This document shows positions 52,061 through 60,921 of a stretch of 64,000 nucleotides of DNA, piece by piece. Source of the DNA: Roseibacterium beibuensis (GTDB taxonomy: Bacteria; Pseudomonadota; Alphaproteobacteria; Rhodobacterales; Rhodobacteraceae); NCBI RefSeq assembly GCF_039542305.1, contig NZ_BAABHW010000008.1, forward strand, positions 1 to 64,000. The letters run 5' to 3'. The stretch's first letter is position 1; each line of letters starts with the position of its first letter. A program made the translations under genes and the position numbers. The notes under the pieces were generated by a model that was not told the DNA's origin, made no database searches, and saw only the letters and a list, made by a program, of their open reading frames with translations.

Positions 52061-53430
52061 GGCTCAGAACTTTGGCGGCTTGTGTCGCAATTGCGGGGAC
52101 GGTTTCCGGGGCAGCTATCGTCATCTCCGGTGTTTTCTCGAAAGAACCCGTGCCGCCGAAACTTGCCTCGGCAGGTAATTGGATGCCCCAAGGTCCTGAA
52201 GCCCCCCAGAACGTTGACATCCCCGTGACGCTGCCCGTGACGGTATGGGCAGAAGATGCACCCGACCTCGGCCCCCTGCCCCTTCTGCAGGTCGCGTTTG
52301 CCGACAGGCCCGTGCAGGCGATCGAGCCACCCCTGTCGACATGGTCGCGCAACATTGCACCTGGCGAGACGCTCGATTTCTTGCTGTCTGAGGCTGGTCT
52401 TGCGGCACCTGACAGAGCCGAAGTTGCCCTCGCGCTTGGCGCGGAATACGATCTGCGACGGCTGCGGCCGGGGCACTCGGTCACTGTTGCTTCGACCATG
52501 GACGGCAGCCCCCGCACCGTCTCACTCGCCGTCGAGGACGGGGTTCGGATCGAGGTGGTTTTCGGCGAGCAGTTGTCCACACAGGTCGTGGCTCCGGATC
52601 CGGAGATCGTAACCCTTGCCGGCGAAGCCGTGATCGACAGCTCGATCTTCGCGGCACTCGACGAAGCCGGCATACCCGCCCGTTTTTCCGTGGACCTTGC
52701 GCAGATGCTGGGTGGGACCGTGGATTTCCGCCGCGAGATGGCCGGCGGCGAAACACTAAGGCTTCTCTGGCGTGAGGCGCGGGTCGGCGAGGACAGGATC
52801 GGACAGCCCGAACTCGCCTTCGCCGCACTGGACATCGGCGGTTCGCTCTACGAGATCGTATGGCCTGACGACGGCAGCGGTCAGGCGACGATCTACGTCG
52901 ATGGCGAGGTGCTGCGCGTCTTCGCACAGCCGGTCGAGGGTGCGCGCCTCAGCTCGGTGTTCGGGCGCCGCACGCATCCGGTCTTTGGCAACGTCCGGAT
53001 GCACACCGGCGTCGATTTTGCAGCGGCACGTGGGACACCGGTTCAAGCGACGGCACCGGGGCGGGTCAATTTCATCGGCTGGCGCGGCGGATATGGTCGC
53101 GTGGTCGAAATCTTGCACGGCTCCGACACCATGACGCGCTACGCGCATCTGAGCGCCGTGCCGGAAGATTTGGCACAAGGCCAACGCGTTGCGGCGGGAG
53201 ACGTGATCGGCCGCGTCGGCGCGACTGGCACGGCGACAGGTCCGAACCTGCACTACGAAGTCCTCGTGGATGGGCGCCCGACTGACCCCCTCGCTGACGA
53301 CCGGCTCGCCGAAGCAGCCGAGAGCGAAGCGGATGATACCGCCGCGCTCTCGCGTCTGGCCGAGGCGCGCGCGCTTCTGAATGAAAACCTCGGCAGCGAG
53401 ATTGCCGAAACGACAACCGAAAGGCTCTGA
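52057..53430 (+). CDS. M23 peptidoglycan endopeptidase
   Basis: A 457-residue exported metalloprotease. The LytM/M23 domain is C-terminal: MHTGVDFAAARGTPVQATAPG gives the H-x3-D pair, and NLHYEVLVDG the HxH-type site. The N-terminal half has a LysM-like/OapA-like region (TLDFLLSEAGLAAPDRAEVALALG...). It should cleave peptide cross-links in the wall. In a metal-responsive operon it may help envelope remodelling along with the L,D-transpeptidases. It starts with a hydrophobic signal/anchor. Confidence 0.86.
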   Translation: MRLRTLAACVAIAGTVSGAAIVISGVFSKEPVPPKLASAGNWMPQGPEAPQNVDIPVTLPVTVWAEDAPDLGPLPLLQVAFADRPVQAIEPPLSTWSRNIAPGETLDFLLSEAGLAAPDRAEVALALGAEYDLRRLRPGHSVTVASTMDGSPRTVSLAVEDGVRIEVVFGEQLSTQVVAPDPEIVTLAGEAVIDSSIFAALDEAGIPARFSVDLAQMLGGTVDFRREMAGGETLRLLWREARVGEDRIGQPELAFAALDIGGSLYEIVWPDDGSGQATIYVDGEVLRVFAQPVEGARLSSVFGRRTHPVFGNVRMHTGVDFAAARGTPVQATAPGRVNFIGWRGGYGRVVEILHGSDTMTRYAHLSAVPEDLAQGQRVAAGDVIGRVGATGTATGPNLHYEVLVDGRPTDPLADDRLAEAAESEADDTAALSRLAEARALLNENLGSEIAETTTERL

Positions 53431-53433
53431 CCC

Positions 53434-53889
53434 ATGAAACGCATGACCCAAGCTCTTGCCATCACGCTCGCCCTGTTCCCGGCGGCACAGGCCCTCGCAG
53501 AGGCAACGGCGATCGACGTCCGCAAGACCAACGGTTGCGGCTGCTGCCTCTCGTGGATGAACCATCTCGAAGAGAATGGCTTTGCGCCGACCGGCCAGGA
53601 CATGTTCGGCGGGTTGCTGGTTCGCTTCAAGCTCGACAACGGCGTGCCGCAGCGCATGGTCTCCTGCCACACCGCGCTCATTGATGGCTACGTGATCGAA
53701 GGCCATGTCCCGGCCGCTGACATCCGCCGCCTTCTCGAGGAGCGCCCGGACGCCGTCGGCCTCGCCGTTCCGGGGATGCCCTATGGCTCGCCCGGCATGG
53801 GGCCAGAAGACGACCGCGAGGCCTATGATGTCTTCCTCATCCGCAAGGACGGGTCGACGGAAGTCTTTTCGAGCTACGCCGAAGGATAA
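53434..53889 (+). CDS. DUF411 metal-binding protein
   Basis: A 151-residue exported protein. After the signal peptide (cut near ALAEA) comes VRKTNGCGCCLSWMNHLEENGF, the DUF411 signature with its CxCC cluster, followed by SCHTALIDGYVIEGHVPAADIRRLL. DUF411 proteins are repeatedly found in copper and silver resistance loci. It probably binds copper in the periplasm. Confidence 0.88.
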   Translation: MKRMTQALAITLALFPAAQALAEATAIDVRKTNGCGCCLSWMNHLEENGFAPTGQDMFGGLLVRFKLDNGVPQRMVSCHTALIDGYVIEGHVPAADIRRLLEERPDAVGLAVPGMPYGSPGMGPEDDREAYDVFLIRKDGSTEVFSSYAEG

Positions 53890-53901
53890 TCTGGCCCGCC
53901 C

Positions 53902-54684
53902 ATGGAAAATCTTTCTCCGATAATGCTCGGCTTTCTCGGAAGTCTCGCCGCCGGATCGCTCACAGCAGTCGGAGCAGTTCCCGTGCTGTTCGGGCGCATC
54001 CCGTCTCGGGCCACACGCGATCTGTCGCTCGGCTTCGCTGCCGGTGTGATGCTCGCCGCTTCTTTCTTTTCGCTGATCATCCCGGCATTGGATGCGGCGG
54101 AGCCGATGTTCGAAAACGGCGCGATGCCTGCGGCCATCGTATGCGTTTCGATTCTTCTGGGCATGGGGGCTGTCGCCCTGATGAACGAAAAGCTGCCGCA
54201 TGAGCACTTCAAGACGGGACGCGAAGGGCCCGAAGCGGCGTCTTTGCGGCGGGTCTGGTTGTTCATCATTGCGATCACGATCCACAACTTCCCCGAAGGC
54301 CTTGCCGTGGGGGTCGGCTTCGGATCCGGAGGTATGGAGGGCGGTCTGCCGCTCGCCATCGGCATCGGGCTTCAGAATGCGCCCGAAGGATTGGCCGTCG
54401 CTGTATCTCTGCTGGGCGAGGGATATCCGAAGCTGCGCGCCTGGGGCATCGCGGCGCTGACGGGCATGGTCGAGCCGATTGGCGGTTTGCTCGGGGCCGG
54501 CATCATCACACTGTCGGAACCGCTGCTTCCATGGGGTCTGGCCTTTGCCGCGGGCGCAATGCTCTACGTCATTAGCCACGAAATCATCCCTGAAACCCAT
54601 CGCAGCGGCCATCAGAACAGGGCGACGCTCGGTCTCGCAGTCGGGCTCGTTCTGATGCTGTTCCTTGATGTCTGGTTGGGATGA
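53902..54684 (+). CDS. ZIP-family metal transporter
   Basis: A 260-residue polytopic protein with the ZIP motifs ITIHNFPEGLAVGVG (TM4) and GIGLQNAPEGLAVAV (TM5). A His/Glu-rich loop (NEKLPHEHFKTG) lies between TM3 and TM4. ZIP proteins usually import Zn, Fe or other divalent metals into the cytoplasm; here it could return metal or act as part of homeostasis. It overlaps no gene; lspA starts 5 bases after its stop. Confidence 0.87.
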   Translation: MENLSPIMLGFLGSLAAGSLTAVGAVPVLFGRIPSRATRDLSLGFAAGVMLAASFFSLIIPALDAAEPMFENGAMPAAIVCVSILLGMGAVALMNEKLPHEHFKTGREGPEAASLRRVWLFIIAITIHNFPEGLAVGVGFGSGGMEGGLPLAIGIGLQNAPEGLAVAVSLLGEGYPKLRAWGIAALTGMVEPIGGLLGAGIITLSEPLLPWGLAFAAGAMLYVISHEIIPETHRSGHQNRATLGLAVGLVLMLFLDVWLG

Positions 54685-54688
54685 GGCA

Positions 54689-55171
54689 ATGTCACTAAAC
54701 AAGGTATCTCCGATGATCGGCGTCTTCGCAGCACTTGCTGCGTTCGCGATCGATCAGATCACCAAAGCCATTGTCGTTGCGAATGCCGTCACTTTAAGCG
54801 CCGGAATTCCCGTGTTTCCGGGATTCAACCTCGTCTTTTATCGTAATGACGGCGTGACTTTCGGGATGTTGGGCGGCGCGCCGTGGTGGAGCCTCATCGC
54901 TTTCGCTCTTGCCATCTGTGTTTGGCTGGGGGTTATGCTGTTTCGCGCCGACAATGCGGTGGAAACGCTTGCCTACGGTGCGATCATTGGCGGAGCCCTG
55001 GGCAATGTCATCGATCGTGTGCGGTATCGGGCCGTAACAGACTTTCTCGATTTCTATATTGGCACAACACATTGGCCTGCCTTCAACATGGCGGATGTAT
55101 TTGTCGTCAGTGGCGTGGGGCTCTTGCTCGCTGCGCCATGGATCAGCGTGCGGCGTCCGATCAAATCGTGA
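54689..55171 (+). CDS. lspA: Signal peptidase II (LspA)
   Basis: A 160-residue membrane aspartyl protease. Conserved motifs are DQITKAIV, NLVFYRNDGVTFGML, GNVIDRVRYRAVTDFLDF and FNMADVFVVSGV; the two catalytic Asp lie in the last two. It cleaves prolipoprotein signal peptides. ATG 54689 lies just after the ZIP stop; a 24-base longer frame would overlap it. Plasmid LspA copies are known in lead-resistance operons (pbrC region), which fits this context. Confidence 0.9.
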   Translation: MSLNKVSPMIGVFAALAAFAIDQITKAIVVANAVTLSAGIPVFPGFNLVFYRNDGVTFGMLGGAPWWSLIAFALAICVWLGVMLFRADNAVETLAYGAIIGGALGNVIDRVRYRAVTDFLDFYIGTTHWPAFNMADVFVVSGVGLLLAAPWISVRRPIKS

Positions 55172-56715
55172 AGCCGGAAATTCTGAACCGCATAGCACTG
55201 CTCCACCGTTTGCTTTCGCGGATGACGCTTGGTTTCGTCGCCGGGGCGCTGACCGTTCTGACTTTCCCGCCTTTCTCGCTTCTCCTGCTTGTTCCCGTTG
55301 CCTATTCCGCGTTGTTTGTCGGTCTTCGCGATCTCTCCTTCGGGCGCGCTTTCCTCGTCGGCTGGGCGTTTGGTCTTGGCCAGTTCGGTTTCGGGATTTC
55401 GTGGATTGCAGAGAGTTTCTACGTCGAGGGCGAGCGGTTCGGGGCGATGGCGATCCCGGCCGTCGCGGGATTGTCCGCAGGTCTCGCAATTTTCCCGGCC
55501 ATTGCCGCAGCGCTCTTCGCCGAAATCGCGCGGCGCGGAGCCCTGGGCAATCTCCTGGCCTGCCTCCTGTTCGCGACCTTCTGGACCGTGGCCGAGTGGT
55601 TGCGTGGTCACGTTCTGACAGGTTTTCCGTGGATCCTCGCCAGCTACGCTCTGGTCGATTACGCCGCTTTGCGCCAGCCCGCCGCCTGGGTCGGAAGCTA
55701 TGGGCTAAGCTTTCTCACCGTGTTCGTCGCGGCACTTCCCGTCGCGGCTGTCATGGCGTCCGGGCGGCAACGACTGACCATCTCGCTCATGGCGCTGGCC
55801 GGCATCGCGACGATGTGGGCCGTCGGCACACTTCGCCTCCAGTCGGATACAGAACAACCACCCGGTGTGGAGCTGCGCATCGTCCAGGGCAACGTTCCCC
55901 AAGAGGAGAAATGGGCGCCCGAGAACCGCGAGGCAACCTTCGCGCGTTATCTTGAGCTTTCAACCCAGCCCGGCGATTTCGACGTTCTTCTCTGGCCGGA
56001 AACCGCCTTTCCGGGTTTCCTCGATGAGGATACGGAGGCACGGGCCCGCATTGCCGCAGCGCTACCAGACGGCAGAGTGCTGCTTACCGGTGTGCCGGAC
56101 CGTGTACCGAGCGAGGATGGCACCCGATATTTCAACACGGTCCAGGCATTTGACGAGACCGGCGAGATCCTGACCGGATACGCGAAACACCATCTCGTGC
56201 CCTTCGGCGAATACGTGCCATTCCGCGGCTGGTTGCCCATCGAGCGGCTCACGGCGGGTCTGGGCGATTTTACGCCCGGACTGGGCCCGAGAACGCTTGC
56301 GCTTCCGGGTGTGCCGCTGGTCGCCGTGGCGATCTGCTATGAGATCATCTTCCCAGGGCATGTGGTCGATGACCTGTTCCGGCCGGAGTGGATTTTCAAC
56401 GCGACAAACGATGCCTGGTTTGGCACCAGCATCGGACCCGAGCAGCATCTGGCTTCCGCACGTATGCGCGCCGTAGAGGAAGGCCTTCCAGTCATCCGAG
56501 CCGCGAATACGGGCATCTCTGCGGTCATCGACGCGAGCGGAGAGATCGTTGCGCGGCTCGATACCGGCGAAACGGGCATCATCGACGCTAGCCTGCCCTC
56601 CGCGCGACCGCCGACACTCTACGCGAGCTTCGGAGACTGGATGCTGTTGGCGCTCATCTTGGCTTCGTGGAGCTGGGCAATGGCGCCAATGCGACGGCTC
56701 ACTACCGCCGCATGA
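55168..56715 (+). CDS. lnt: Apolipoprotein N-acyltransferase (Lnt)
   Basis: A 515-residue inner-membrane enzyme with about six N-terminal transmembrane helices and a nitrilase-like domain. Catalytic residues are visible: Glu in LLWPETAFPG, Lys in TGYAKHHLVPFGEY and Cys in AVAICYEIIFPG. It adds the third acyl chain to lipoproteins. GTG 55168 overlaps the lspA stop (GTGA); ATG 55138 is possible. It is the last gene of the SCO-to-Lnt operon. An accessory-plasmid Lnt is unusual and probably duplicates the chromosomal one. Confidence 0.9.
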   Translation: MKPEILNRIALLHRLLSRMTLGFVAGALTVLTFPPFSLLLLVPVAYSALFVGLRDLSFGRAFLVGWAFGLGQFGFGISWIAESFYVEGERFGAMAIPAVAGLSAGLAIFPAIAAALFAEIARRGALGNLLACLLFATFWTVAEWLRGHVLTGFPWILASYALVDYAALRQPAAWVGSYGLSFLTVFVAALPVAAVMASGRQRLTISLMALAGIATMWAVGTLRLQSDTEQPPGVELRIVQGNVPQEEKWAPENREATFARYLELSTQPGDFDVLLWPETAFPGFLDEDTEARARIAAALPDGRVLLTGVPDRVPSEDGTRYFNTVQAFDETGEILTGYAKHHLVPFGEYVPFRGWLPIERLTAGLGDFTPGLGPRTLALPGVPLVAVAICYEIIFPGHVVDDLFRPEWIFNATNDAWFGTSIGPEQHLASARMRAVEEGLPVIRAANTGISAVIDASGEIVARLDTGETGIIDASLPSARPPTLYASFGDWMLLALILASWSWAMAPMRRLTTAA

Positions 56716-56724
56716 GAAAGACCG

Positions 56725-57237
56725 TCATGCAAAGATGTGGATAGGTGTCCCGTCCTTCACCATTGCATAGATGTCCTCGATCTCCCGATCCGTGACCGCG
56801 ATGCAGCCAGCTGTCCAGTCGCGGACATTTGTCGGGTCGATGCCGGGGCGTGGGCCACCATGGATGAAGATGTCGCCGCCGGGGGAAAGGCCCTGCGCTT
56901 CGGCAAAGGCGATGTCGGCCTCGTTCGGATAAGAGATGCCAATCGAAAGATGGTAGGTGCTGTTGGGGTTTCGCCTGTCGATTGTGTAAACTCCTTCCGG
57001 AGTCCGGCCATCCCCCTCGAATTGTTTGTGACCCTCGGGAGCGAAACCCAGCCCGACCGGATAGGTTTGCAAGACGCGATCGGCTCCGTCGAGAACAAGC
57101 AAGCGCTGTCCCTTGTAAAGCCGAACACGGGTGACTTCGGGTCCGTCATAGCTGCGGAACTTGCTGGCACACCCGGACAGAAACGCTGCCAGCCCGCCCA
57201 ACAGGACGGCGCGGCGGGGAAATCGGATGGTTTTCAC
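56725..57237 (-). CDS. L,D-transpeptidase lipoprotein (YkuD)
   Basis: A 170-residue protein with lipobox LSGC after RAVLLGGLAAF, so it is probably lipid-anchored. YkuD motifs are FIHGGPRPGIDP and WTAGCIAVTDREIEDIYAMV (catalytic Cys). It could be matured by the LspA and Lnt of the same island, whose lnt gene ends 9 bases away on the opposite strand. It follows the P-ATPase gene by 63 bases on the minus strand, so it may be co-transcribed from the promoter at 59688. Confidence 0.85.
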   Translation of the reverse strand: MKTIRFPRRAVLLGGLAAFLSGCASKFRSYDGPEVTRVRLYKGQRLLVLDGADRVLQTYPVGLGFAPEGHKQFEGDGRTPEGVYTIDRRNPNSTYHLSIGISYPNEADIAFAEAQGLSPGGDIFIHGGPRPGIDPTNVRDWTAGCIAVTDREIEDIYAMVKDGTPIHIFA

Positions 57238-57300
57238 TGCTCGATGCCTCTTTCGTGAGGTCTGTTATGGACATTACGTTACCTTGCAAATGCTGCGTGA

Positions 57301-59655
57301 TCAATGTCCGTGGGCAAGCGCGGCCTTTGCCATCTGTGGGCCAACCTGCTCACCGCCGGACGGCGGCGCCTTGGCCTCTTGGCTGTTCAGCAGGCGCAGG
57401 GCATTGGCCACCACCAGCAATGACACTCCTACGTCGGCTGCAATCGCGCCCCACATCGATGCCAGTCCGAACGCGGTAGCGACAACGAAAACGCCCTTGG
57501 TCGCCAAGGAAATACCGATGTTCTGATGAATGATCGACATTGTCCGGCGCGAATGACCGATCAGCCAAGGCACCTTGCCGAGATCGTCGGTCATCAGGGC
57601 TATATCCGCCGTCTCGATTGCCGCGTCCGAACCAACGGCACCCATTGCGATGGCGTAATGCGCGCGCGCCATGGCCGGGGCGTCGTTGACCCCGTCGCCG
57701 ATCATGGCCACCATCTCATGCGTTTCGACCAGTTCTTCGATGGCAGTCACCTTGTCTTCGGGCAGAAGCTCGGCACGGACCTCGTCGATGCCGACCTCGG
57801 CTGCAACAGCGCGCGCTGTCCGCTCGTTATCACCGGTCAGCATGACGATGGTCTTCACACCCTGCGCGTGAAGCTGCGCCACGATGCCTTTGGCATCCGG
57901 GCGGATACGGTCGCGCAATTCCAAGATGCCGGTGACACCGGTGTCGTCGCCCACGGCAACAAGGGTGCTGCCAGCCCCTTCGATGCGGTCGCGCAAATCC
58001 TTCGGAATGGCGTCGCCGAAACCCTTCTCCTCGGCAAACCGGTCCGACCCCAGCCAGATCGACCGGCCGTCTGTGCGTCCTTCAAGTCCCCTGCCCGGAA
58101 CGGTTCGGGTATCTTCCGCGGCGGATACCTTGATGCCGTCGGCTTCTGCCCGCGCAAGAATGGCGCGCGCCAAGGGATGCGAGGAACGTGCCTCCAGCCC
58201 AGCGGCGAGGGTCATCAGATCTTGCGCCGATGCTTTGCCCAGCGGATGCACCGCCGCCACCTCGGGCTCGCCCATGGTGATCGTGCCGGTCTTGTCCATG
58301 GCCAGTGCAGTGGTCTTGCCCGGTGCCTCAACATATGCACCGCCCTTGATCAGCACCCCGGCCCGCGCTGAGGCGGTGAGTGCAGCGACGATGGAGACCG
58401 GTGTCGAGATGACCAGAGCGCATGGGCAAGCGATCACCAGCAGCACGAGTGCATTGTAGAACCAATAATCCCAGGCCCCCCCGAAAATGAGCGGCGGCAG
58501 CAGGGCAATTGCAATGGCGAGAGCCATGACGATAGGCGTATAGATGCGGGCGAATTTCGCCACCCACTGCTCCACCGGCGCGCGGCGGGCATGGGCGTCG
58601 CCGACCATGCGGATAATCTTGGCCAACACGGTGTCCGAGGCGGCCTTCGTGGCGCGCACCGTCAGTGTGCCTTCGCCGTTGATCGTACCGGCATAGACTT
58701 CGTCGCCCCGTTCCTTTGGGACCAGCGCACTCTCTCCGGTGATCGGCGCCTGATCGACGGCCCCTGCCCCATCGACAACCTCACCATCCAATGGGATGCG
58801 GTCTCCGCCGCGCACGATGAAACGTGCGTTGATAGCAACCGCAGAAGCCGGAACGTCCGCTTCCGAGCCGTCATCATGAAGAACTCTTGCCGTCGGCGGC
58901 GCGAGGTCGAGCAGAGCTGAAACCGCATTCCTCGCACGCCCGACGCTCCAGCTTTCGAGGTAGAGCGAGAGCGAAAAGAAGAACGCGACTGTCGCCGCCT
59001 CGAAAAATTCGCCAAGCCCGATGGCACCGGCCACGGCGACCACCATGAGCAGGTTCATGTCGGGCGACAGCCGCCGAGCGGACGACCATGCCTTGGGTGC
59101 CACGAGCCAGACACCGAACAGGATCGCAACCGCGAACAGCCCTGCCTCGACCAGTGGCATCGGCGCTTCGCCGTGACCCGCGAAGAGGCCGAGCGCCCCG
59201 CCCATGCCAGTCTCGATGATGTGCCACAGAAATCCCGCGGCCCAGAAGCCTCCACTGAGCGCCGTAAACAGCCGCTGTCTTGCAAGATGGGCCGCCTGGT
59301 CGACCGACGCGTTCTCGGCATCCCAAGGCTTGGCGGTCATGCCGGTGCTTGCGACCAGTTCTGCAATTTCGCCGTCCGATAAACTCTTGGCGCTGTCGAG
59401 AATAGTCATCCGCCCATTGATCACGTCGAACGCGAGATGCTCGGCCCCGCCGATCTTCGGGCCGACCACCTTGTTCAGGATTGCTACCTCCTCGGCGCAA
59501 TCGAGGCCGGACACCTGAAAACTGCGCCCGCCCGCTGGCGCGGGGGTCGCCGGAACGATGTCGCCGCACGTTCCGGCGCTCCCGCAGCAGCTGCCGCCGC
59601 TTGTCTGGGCATCTTCGGCGTGATCGTGGTCGTGACGATGGGTGTCGGGCGGCAT
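57301..59655 (-). CDS. zntA: Zn/Cd/Pb-type P1B ATPase (ZntA/CadA-like)
   Basis: A 784-residue heavy-metal efflux pump. The N-terminus is His/Cys-rich (MPPDTHRHDHDHAED, GGSCCGSAGTCGD) followed by a heavy-metal-associated fold (VSGLDCAEEVAILNKVVG). Membrane motif CPCALVISTPV, phosphorylation site DKTGTITMGEP, TGES equivalent ITGESALVPK and hinge GDGVNDAPAMA are intact. CPC with the following KAxx region indicates Zn/Cd/Pb rather than Cu. ATG 59655 follows AGAGG. It is driven by the MerR-type promoter at 59688-59718. Confidence 0.92.
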   Translation of the reverse strand: MPPDTHRHDHDHAEDAQTSGGSCCGSAGTCGDIVPATPAPAGGRSFQVSGLDCAEEVAILNKVVGPKIGGAEHLAFDVINGRMTILDSAKSLSDGEIAELVASTGMTAKPWDAENASVDQAAHLARQRLFTALSGGFWAAGFLWHIIETGMGGALGLFAGHGEAPMPLVEAGLFAVAILFGVWLVAPKAWSSARRLSPDMNLLMVVAVAGAIGLGEFFEAATVAFFFSLSLYLESWSVGRARNAVSALLDLAPPTARVLHDDGSEADVPASAVAINARFIVRGGDRIPLDGEVVDGAGAVDQAPITGESALVPKERGDEVYAGTINGEGTLTVRATKAASDTVLAKIIRMVGDAHARRAPVEQWVAKFARIYTPIVMALAIAIALLPPLIFGGAWDYWFYNALVLLVIACPCALVISTPVSIVAALTASARAGVLIKGGAYVEAPGKTTALAMDKTGTITMGEPEVAAVHPLGKASAQDLMTLAAGLEARSSHPLARAILARAEADGIKVSAAEDTRTVPGRGLEGRTDGRSIWLGSDRFAEEKGFGDAIPKDLRDRIEGAGSTLVAVGDDTGVTGILELRDRIRPDAKGIVAQLHAQGVKTIVMLTGDNERTARAVAAEVGIDEVRAELLPEDKVTAIEELVETHEMVAMIGDGVNDAPAMARAHYAIAMGAVGSDAAIETADIALMTDDLGKVPWLIGHSRRTMSIIHQNIGISLATKGVFVVATAFGLASMWGAIAADVGVSLLVVANALRLLNSQEAKAPPSGGEQVGPQMAKAALAHGH

Positions 59656-59687
59656 GAATGGACCTCTGGATTCGGGTGCTTTACCAT

Positions 59688-59718
59688 GACATAGCCCCTA
59701 CAGTAGCTAGAGCTTCAA
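59688..59718 (-). promoter_or_regulatory. MerR-type promoter for the P-ATPase gene
   Basis: On the minus strand TTGAAG (59718-59713) and TATGTC (59693-59688) are 19 bases apart. The dyad is less perfect than in the other copies (CTCTAGCTACTGTAGGGG). The start codon lies 33 bases below the -10, leaving a short leader. Confidence 0.7.
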
Positions 59719-59836
59719 GAGCAAAATTCGTTGGTATTTCAGTTTGCATTCTTGCTACACGGTTTGATGACCGGCTCGTTCACCCCTTGAGGCATGAGAA
59801 CCGATCGAAGGAAAACCAGAAACGAAAGGAAGCTCG

Positions 59837-60121
59837 ATGCGGGGTTCGATGCTGAAGCAAAAAATGATGGTTGCGACGGCGCTGTCGCTCCTCGCTGGAT
59901 GCGCCATTGCTCCAAGTGGCAGTAGCGACCCGGCGAATGCGATCGGGAATGTGCCTGAGAGCGTGGTGGCAATGGCGGCGCCCGATCAGAATATATCGAC
60001 CGCCCGCCTCAGGCCGGAAGACGGCTGCTATTGGTACGAGCACAGCGGCCCGGTGGAGGTGACCTTGCTCCCCCTGCGAACAGCGAACGGCAACCCGATC
60101 TGCGCCGCGCGCCCAACCTGA
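59837..60121 (+). CDS. Small lipoprotein, 94 residues
   Basis: The signal peptide MRGSMLKQKMMVATALSLLAGC ends with lipobox LAGC. The conserved-looking end RLRPEDGCYWYEHSGPVEVTLLPLRTANGNPICA has two cysteines. I chose ATG 59837 because AAGGAAG lies 5 bases upstream; ATG 59849 is the alternative. It is divergent from the P-ATPase gene, sharing the intergenic region with the MerR-type promoter. It is probably a periplasmic lipoprotein of the metal response; its function is unknown. Confidence 0.72.
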   Translation: MRGSMLKQKMMVATALSLLAGCAIAPSGSSDPANAIGNVPESVVAMAAPDQNISTARLRPEDGCYWYEHSGPVEVTLLPLRTANGNPICAARPT

Positions 60122-60166
60122 GATCGATCGACGGACCGCAGGCACGTTGGCCGACCGAGTGCTCCC

Positions 60167-60829
60167 TCAGCTGCGGGCTGTGACGCTGTCCTCTGCCGAA
60201 TACAGGTGAGCTGTAGAGCCGAGTTCTACATTCGGATAGAGATCGTTGATGTGGGCCATGACCATCCGCACGCATCCTGAACTCGCGCGACCGCCGATGC
60301 TTCTCGGGTAGGGCGTGCCGTGGATCCGGAGATAGGTGTCGCGATCCCCGACATAGAGATAGAGTGCCCGTGATCCGAGAGCGTTTTCCGGCCCTGGTTC
60401 CATACCATCGGCCCATTGTGCGTTCACGGGATCGCGTTCGATCATGTTTTGTGTTGGCGTCCAGTGCGGCCACCTGACCTTGCGCTTGATGTTATAAACA
60501 CCTGGCTCGTAGAGGTTGCCCCGCGCGATCGCCACGCCGTAGCGCATCGCGGTTCCACCCTGTTCAATGTGGTAGAGATATCGCGCGACCGCATCGACAT
60601 GGATATCTCCCGGCACGAGACCGGCCTTCGCGACCACACGTTGCGGTAGGAACCGCGGGTGCAATCCCCATGGGTTGGAAGTCTCGGCAACATAACCCTG
60701 AGGCGTCACCTGTGCGTCCCATTCAGCCTTCTGAGCCTCGGTGGGCCAAGTGTCGGCAAAAGCCATACCGGGACCGGTCACCGAAAAAAGCGCCGTTGTT
60801 GTCTGAATGAAGTGTCGTCTTGTCAGCAT
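60167..60829 (-). CDS. L,D-transpeptidase (YkuD), Tat-exported
   Basis: A 220-residue enzyme with Tat signal LTRRHFIQTTTALFSVTGPG (RRxFI). Catalytic region: YLRIHGTPYPRSIGGRASSGCVRMVMAHINDLY, with His and Cys in place. It is longer than the other two YkuD proteins. It stands behind the MerR-type promoter at 60891-60921. Expected role: peptidoglycan 3-3 cross-linking or lipoprotein attachment under metal stress. Confidence 0.9.
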   Translation of the reverse strand: MLTRRHFIQTTTALFSVTGPGMAFADTWPTEAQKAEWDAQVTPQGYVAETSNPWGLHPRFLPQRVVAKAGLVPGDIHVDAVARYLYHIEQGGTAMRYGVAIARGNLYEPGVYNIKRKVRWPHWTPTQNMIERDPVNAQWADGMEPGPENALGSRALYLYVGDRDTYLRIHGTPYPRSIGGRASSGCVRMVMAHINDLYPNVELGSTAHLYSAEDSVTARS

Positions 60830-60890
60830 TTCGTACCCTTTCGGTTCTCAACGGCGATTGATGGCAAGAACGGTATGTGTTCTCCTTGAA

Positions 60891-60921
60891 CAGATAGGAC
60901 TTCTAGTGGCTAGAGGTTCAA
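60891..60921 (-). promoter_or_regulatory. MerR-type promoter for the third L,D-transpeptidase gene
   Basis: On the minus strand TTGAAC (60921-60916) and TATCTG (60896-60891) are 19 bases apart, with dyad CCTCTAG-CCA-CTAGAAG in the spacer (one mismatch). The architecture is the same as at 45597, 49191 and 59688. Confidence 0.75.

Noticed and set aside
52756..54702. 648-codon minus-strand frame opposite the M23, DUF411 and ZIP genes
   Set aside because: It is a high-GC antisense shadow; all three plus-strand genes have intact family motifs and tight operon spacing.
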